Below, in pieces: positions 5,462 to 7,956 of a stretch of DNA of 7,956 nucleotides (positions within the stretch are counted from its first letter, which is position 1; each line of letters starts with the position of its first letter). The position numbers and the translations under genes were made by a program. The DNA lies in the NCBI GenBank assembly GCA_005888695.1, contig VBBH01000059.1:1-7956 (forward strand). Direction: 5' to 3'. Source of the stretch: Candidatus Bathyarchaeota archaeon. Lineage in GTDB: Archaea > Thermoproteota > Bathyarchaeia > 40CM-2-53-6. The notes beneath the pieces are model-generated. The model was not told the origin of the DNA and ran no database searches. It worked only from the letters and a program-made list of their open reading frames with translations.

Positions 5462-5989
5462 TTGGATTTTCAGATGAAGAGTATTGTCAAGTCGATTTCT
5501 GCGCCCGAACTAGCAACTATAACCGATCTCAACCAAATAGAGCAGCGCGCAGTTACTGAGGCCGTCAATCCACTCATTGCGGACGCCTTCGCATTGTACG
5601 TCAAAACTAAGAACTTTCATTGGCATCTGTATGGCCCTGCCTTCCGAGACTATCACTTATTGTTCGACGAGCACGCCGATGCACTTCTGGAATCCGTCGA
5701 CGTGATGGCGGAACGTGTCCGTAGGGTTGGTGGCACGACAATCCGTAGTATTAGTCACATCGGGAAACTTCAGACTATAGAGGATGACAATGACGAGCTT
5801 GTACCCTCCAATGAGATGGTGGAACGGCTCATGAAGGATAATGCAATGATGGCGAAGGCTCTTCGCAATGCGGTCGATGTATGTGAGAATCACAGGGACT
5901 CGGCAACAGCTAATCAGTTACAGGACATACTGGACAAGACAGAGAGACGCAAATGGTTCCTGTTCGAGATACTACAAGGAAACCGTTAA
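5462..5989 (+). CDS. dps: Dps-type ferritin (iron-storing DNA-protection protein)
   Basis: A 175-residue Dps/ferritin-like four-helix protein. Dps forms 12-subunit shells that oxidise Fe(II), using peroxide, and store it, guarding DNA against hydroxyl radicals. The inter-subunit ferroxidase ligands can all be placed: His53 in KNFHWHLYGP, His65 in DYHLLFDEH, Asp69, Asp80 and Glu84 in SVDVMAERVRRVGG. Their spacing (12, 4, 11, 4) equals that of Listeria Dps (H31, H43, D47, D58, E62). The N-terminal 30 residues are variable and not clearly Lys-rich, so DNA binding through a basic tail is not evident. TTG at 5462 fits a leaderless start; ATG at 5474 (171 residues) is the alternative. It diverges from thioredoxin across 147 bases and is convergent with the LURP-one gene. 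Confidence 0.93.
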   Translation: MDFQMKSIVKSISAPELATITDLNQIEQRAVTEAVNPLIADAFALYVKTKNFHWHLYGPAFRDYHLLFDEHADALLESVDVMAERVRRVGGTTIRSISHIGKLQTIEDDNDELVPSNEMVERLMKDNAMMAKALRNAVDVCENHRDSATANQLQDILDKTERRKWFLFEILQGNR

Positions 5990-6002
5990 CGGCTTCACTT
6001 TA

Positions 6003-6031
6003 GGAAATAATCCCATAGGGAACAAAATAAC
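6003..6031 (-). terminator. T-rich minus-strand tracts between convergent genes
   Basis: On the minus strand the gap after the LURP-one stop holds GTTATTTTGTTCC (complement of 6019-6031) and ATTATTTCC (complement of 6003-6011). Such T-rich tracts are the usual archaeal termination signal. The remaining gap (5990-6063) shows no gene or strong stem. Confidence 0.3.
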
Positions 6032-6063
6032 GATCGCGGCAGAGGCCCGTGAACAGGCCCCCC

Positions 6064-6630
6064 TTACTTCTTGTTCTCTTTCTTTTCCGTATTATCCAAG
6101 CTAATAGCGTAAGACAATACGAGGAACGGATCAAATGCTGGGTTCAGCATCTCAACAGAATAAGAATCCCGTATAGTCACCCATTTTTTGTGTATCTGAG
6201 CGATAGCGCCGCCAGAAGGATCCTGGACTTGATAGTCATGCTCCCAGACGTTTCCCTTTATCTTTGCAATCTCCCGGCCAGAGGCGTCTTCCATCCACCA
6301 TTTTGAACCGATAAGCACGATTAATTTCTCTTTAACCCGAGCCCTCAACTGATTCTGAGCATCGTAAATCTCGAAGCTTGGACGAATCGTTAACACTTTC
6401 CCATGAATCTCTCCCAGTCTCTGTCCGCTAGTATCCTCGTACCAGAACTTTGGCCCAAAACTCACCAGTTGCTTCTTGACATAGGCTAGCTGGTTGCCAT
6501 TACGATCCTTGATACCAAAAGTGTCCCTTAACGCGAGTATCTTCTGCTCGATGATGTACCCGTTTCCACTGAACAATGGGACGATTCTCTGCGCGTACCC
6601 TGGCGAACCATATGCGGGACCTGTACTCAA
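6064..6630 (-). CDS. LURP-one-related / Tubby C-terminal-like protein
   Basis: A 188-residue protein resembling the LURP-one-related family, which adopts the Tubby C-terminal beta-barrel around a buried helix. After a short Gly/Pro-rich start (1-20), beta-hairpin units recur with a [F/W]-x-[I/M/Y]-x-D-x-x-G pattern: FGIKDRNGNQLAYVKKQ (38-54), FWYEDTSGQRLGEIHGK (62-78), FEIYDAQNQLRARVKEK (86-102), WWMEDASGREIAKIKGN (111-127) and YQVQDPSGGAIAQIHKK (133-149). A hydrophobic helix near 166-179 (FDPFLVLSYAIS) is the likely core helix, and a Lys/Glu-rich tail ends the chain. Family members have been linked to membrane lipids and scramblase-like folds, but the archaeal role is unknown. Plus-strand TTCTTTA at 6655-6661 puts a TATA-like TAAAGAA about 26 bases before the TTG at 6630, consistent with a leaderless transcript. 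A weak AGGTT lies 8 bases upstream. Confidence 0.8.
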   Translation of the reverse strand: MSTGPAYGSPGYAQRIVPLFSGNGYIIEQKILALRDTFGIKDRNGNQLAYVKKQLVSFGPKFWYEDTSGQRLGEIHGKVLTIRPSFEIYDAQNQLRARVKEKLIVLIGSKWWMEDASGREIAKIKGNVWEHDYQVQDPSGGAIAQIHKKWVTIRDSYSVEMLNPAFDPFLVLSYAISLDNTEKKENKK

Positions 6631-6674
6631 GCTTGGAACCTAAAACCCCAGCTTTTCTTTACCGGCTCATAACA

Positions 6675-6698
6675 GTTTGGCCCCCAAACAAGTTTTGG
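6675..6698. promoter_or_regulatory. Three-part repeat in a divergent promoter
   Basis: GTTTGG (6675-6680), spacer CCC, CCAAAC (6684-6689) is a perfect 6-bp inverted repeat, and a second TTTGG (6694-6698) lies 5 bases beyond CCAAA. It sits between the divergently transcribed LURP-one and disulfide reductase genes, just outside both TATA-like boxes, where a dimeric regulator could affect both. No specific regulator can be named. Confidence 0.35.
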
Positions 6699-6718
6699 TG
6701 TGGAGTCGTCCTGTTGCG

Positions 6719-6732
6719 TCTATAGTCTTATC
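6719..6732 (+). promoter_or_regulatory. TATA-like box of the disulfide reductase gene
   Basis: TCTATAGTCTTATC is the only TATA-like run in the gap before the ATG at 6759. A start about 26 bases past its centre falls near 6750-6755, giving a leader of only a few bases. No Shine-Dalgarno is present before this ATG, consistent with a leaderless or near-leaderless transcript. Confidence 0.4.
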
Positions 6733-6758
6733 TCAGCACAAGCTATCGTCGATTGTCT

Positions 6759-7956
6759 ATGAAGGAGTACGATCTTATCGCGATAGGCTCCGGCTCAGCA
6801 ATGAACCTCATCGATCCTATGATCCAGGATAACCCGAAGATCAAGATCGCCGTAATCGACAAGGACGAACCCGGTGGAATATGCCTAACTCGTGGCTGTA
6901 TCCCGTCCAAGATTCTACTCTATCCTGCGGAGCTGGTCCGAAAGATCGAAGAGGCAAGAGATCTGGGGATCGACAGTGAGATCAAGACTGTAAATTTCCA
7001 GTTCATCATGGACCGAATGAGGAAACTAATCTACAAGGACATCGATCAGATCCGCGAGTCGCTATCCACCTCTGAAAACATCGATTACTATCACGCCCCT
7101 GCAGAGTTCACGGCACCATATACCCTGAAGGTTGCGGGGACCGAGATGAGATCGAGGCTCATCTTTCTCTGTATTGGTTCGGAAGCCACGATACCATCAA
7201 TGATCGGGCTAGACAAGATCCATTATCATACCAGCGACACTATCCTAAAGTTGACAGAGCTCCCTGAGAGTATGATCATTGTAGGTGCTGGCTATATTGC
7301 AGCGGAGTTCGGACATTTCCTCTCCAGTATGGGCTGCAAGGTTACGATAATTGGCAGAAATCCATACTTCGTTCCAGAAGAAGAGCCGGAAGTGTCGAAT
7401 CTCCTAAAGAAGGTCCTGGGACGGCACATATCTATCATCACAAACCACGAGGTGAAAGAAGTGCGAGAGAATGGAGGCCTCAAGGAAGTGCTAGCGGTAG
7501 AACGGACCACAGGAAAAAATATGTCAGTCACGGCAAGAGAAATTTTGATCGCCACCGGCAGAGGCCCCACGACCAAGATTCTCCATCCTGAAAGATCTGG
7601 AGTGAACGTTACACAGGAAGGATGGCTCGCCGTCAATGACTATCTCGAAACGTCCCAGCCCGGTATCTGGGCGATCGGAGACGCCGATGGGAGATATCTG
7701 TTCAAACACGTTGCAAACTATGAATCGACTGTCGTATACAATAACGCTGTTTTGAAGCAGAACGTGAAGGTGGATTATCACGCTGTTCCGCACGCGATCT
7801 TCACCTATCCCGAGGTGGCGGCGGTAGGGCTGAGAGAGAAAGAGGCCGTAGCGAAATATGGAGACGAGAAGGTCCTGATAGGATATTACAAGTACGAAGA
7901 TACTGCCAAAGGCGAAGCGATCAACGCCAAGGACTATTTCGTCAAGGTTATCGTCG
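6759..7956 (+). CDS. FAD-dependent pyridine nucleotide-disulfide oxidoreductase (3' partial)
   Basis: The first 399 residues of a class I disulfide reductase related to dihydrolipoamide dehydrogenase, mercuric reductase and mycothione reductase; it runs off the window before the stop. Domains: FAD motif IAIGSGSAMN (7-16), where the usual third Gly is Met15; redox pair Cys42 and Cys47 in GGICLTRGCIPSK (39-51); NAD(P) motif GAGYIAAEFG (176-185); ATGRGP (265-270); the second FAD motif IWAIGDADG (303-311); and the start of the dimerisation domain with HAIFTYPEVAAVG (345-357). Arg200 in VTIIGRNPYF lies where glutathione and mercuric reductases carry the Arg that binds the NADPH 2'-phosphate, so NADPH use is inferred over the NADH of lipoamide enzymes. 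The C-terminal His-Glu pair, or the extra Cys pair of MerA, is outside. Electron acceptor unknown. Confidence 0.92.
   Translation, partial: MKEYDLIAIGSGSAMNLIDPMIQDNPKIKIAVIDKDEPGGICLTRGCIPSKILLYPAELVRKIEEARDLGIDSEIKTVNFQFIMDRMRKLIYKDIDQIRESLSTSENIDYYHAPAEFTAPYTLKVAGTEMRSRLIFLCIGSEATIPSMIGLDKIHYHTSDTILKLTELPESMIIVGAGYIAAEFGHFLSSMGCKVTIIGRNPYFVPEEEPEVSNLLKKVLGRHISIITNHEVKEVRENGGLKEVLAVERTTGKNMSVTAREILIATGRGPTTKILHPERSGVNVTQEGWLAVNDYLETSQPGIWAIGDADGRYLFKHVANYESTVVYNNAVLKQNVKVDYHAVPHAIFTYPEVAAVGLREKEAVAKYGDEKVLIGYYKYEDTAKGEAINAKDYFVKVIV

Noticed and set aside
1..7956. Search by eye for tRNA, rRNA, CRISPR repeats, insertion sequence ends and long direct repeats
   Set aside because: No T-loop-like GGTTCRAATCC with a matching cloverleaf, no regularly spaced repeats and no transposase fragments were seen.

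Overview
The window looks like chromosomal DNA from a mesophilic archaeon, most plausibly a Thermoproteota lineage (Thaumarchaeota/Nitrososphaeria- or Bathyarchaeia-like). The main reasons are a PAC2-family proteasome assembly chaperone with a C-terminal Leu-Tyr-Thr tail, a thioredoxin with a charged archaeal-style N-terminal extension, a prepilin-like small membrane protein, TATA-like boxes about 26 bases before several starts, and many TTG starts, some without a Shine-Dalgarno sequence. Base composition looks roughly balanced. The exact lineage is an inference. No RNA gene, CRISPR array, insertion sequence or phage gene was recognised, and no gap between genes exceeds about 150 bases.

Layout from left to right. 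(1) Positions 1-1610, plus strand: a small amphi-Trp-like protein followed after 26 bases by a 12-helix MFS transporter. (2) Positions 1611-2005: two tight hairpins, an unrecognised 75-residue protein, then a T-rich hairpin. (3) Positions 2006-3202: a complete PLP-dependent trans-sulfuration enzyme of the cystathionine gamma-synthase/lyase type. (4) Positions 3272-3514, minus strand: a short prepilin-like or single-pass membrane protein, convergent with (3) and divergent from (5). (5) Positions 3666-4842, plus strand: PAC2 chaperone and a small heat-shock protein separated by 13 bases. (6) Positions 4889-5314, minus strand: a thioredoxin, divergent from (7) 5462-5989, a Dps-type ferritin with a full ferroxidase site. 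(8) Positions 6064-6630, minus strand: a LURP-one/Tubby-like beta-barrel protein, divergent from (9) 6759 to the window edge, an FAD/NAD(P)-dependent disulfide reductase cut off before its dimerisation domain.

From position 3666 onward the theme is protein quality control and redox stress: proteasome assembly factor, small heat-shock protein, thioredoxin, Dps and a probable NADPH-type disulfide reductase. They are mostly separate transcription units with compact divergent promoters, so a shared regulon is suggested by proximity, not shown. The left part (transporter, sulfur amino-acid enzyme) has no obvious functional link to it beyond thiol chemistry.

I found no clear undescribed multi-gene system. 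The most interesting small-scale signals are a perfect 7-bp inverted repeat that could hide the thioredoxin ribosome binding site, the paired hairpins before the unknown 75-residue protein, the out-of-frame strong start in front of the prepilin-like gene, and the PAC2/sHSP gene pair.
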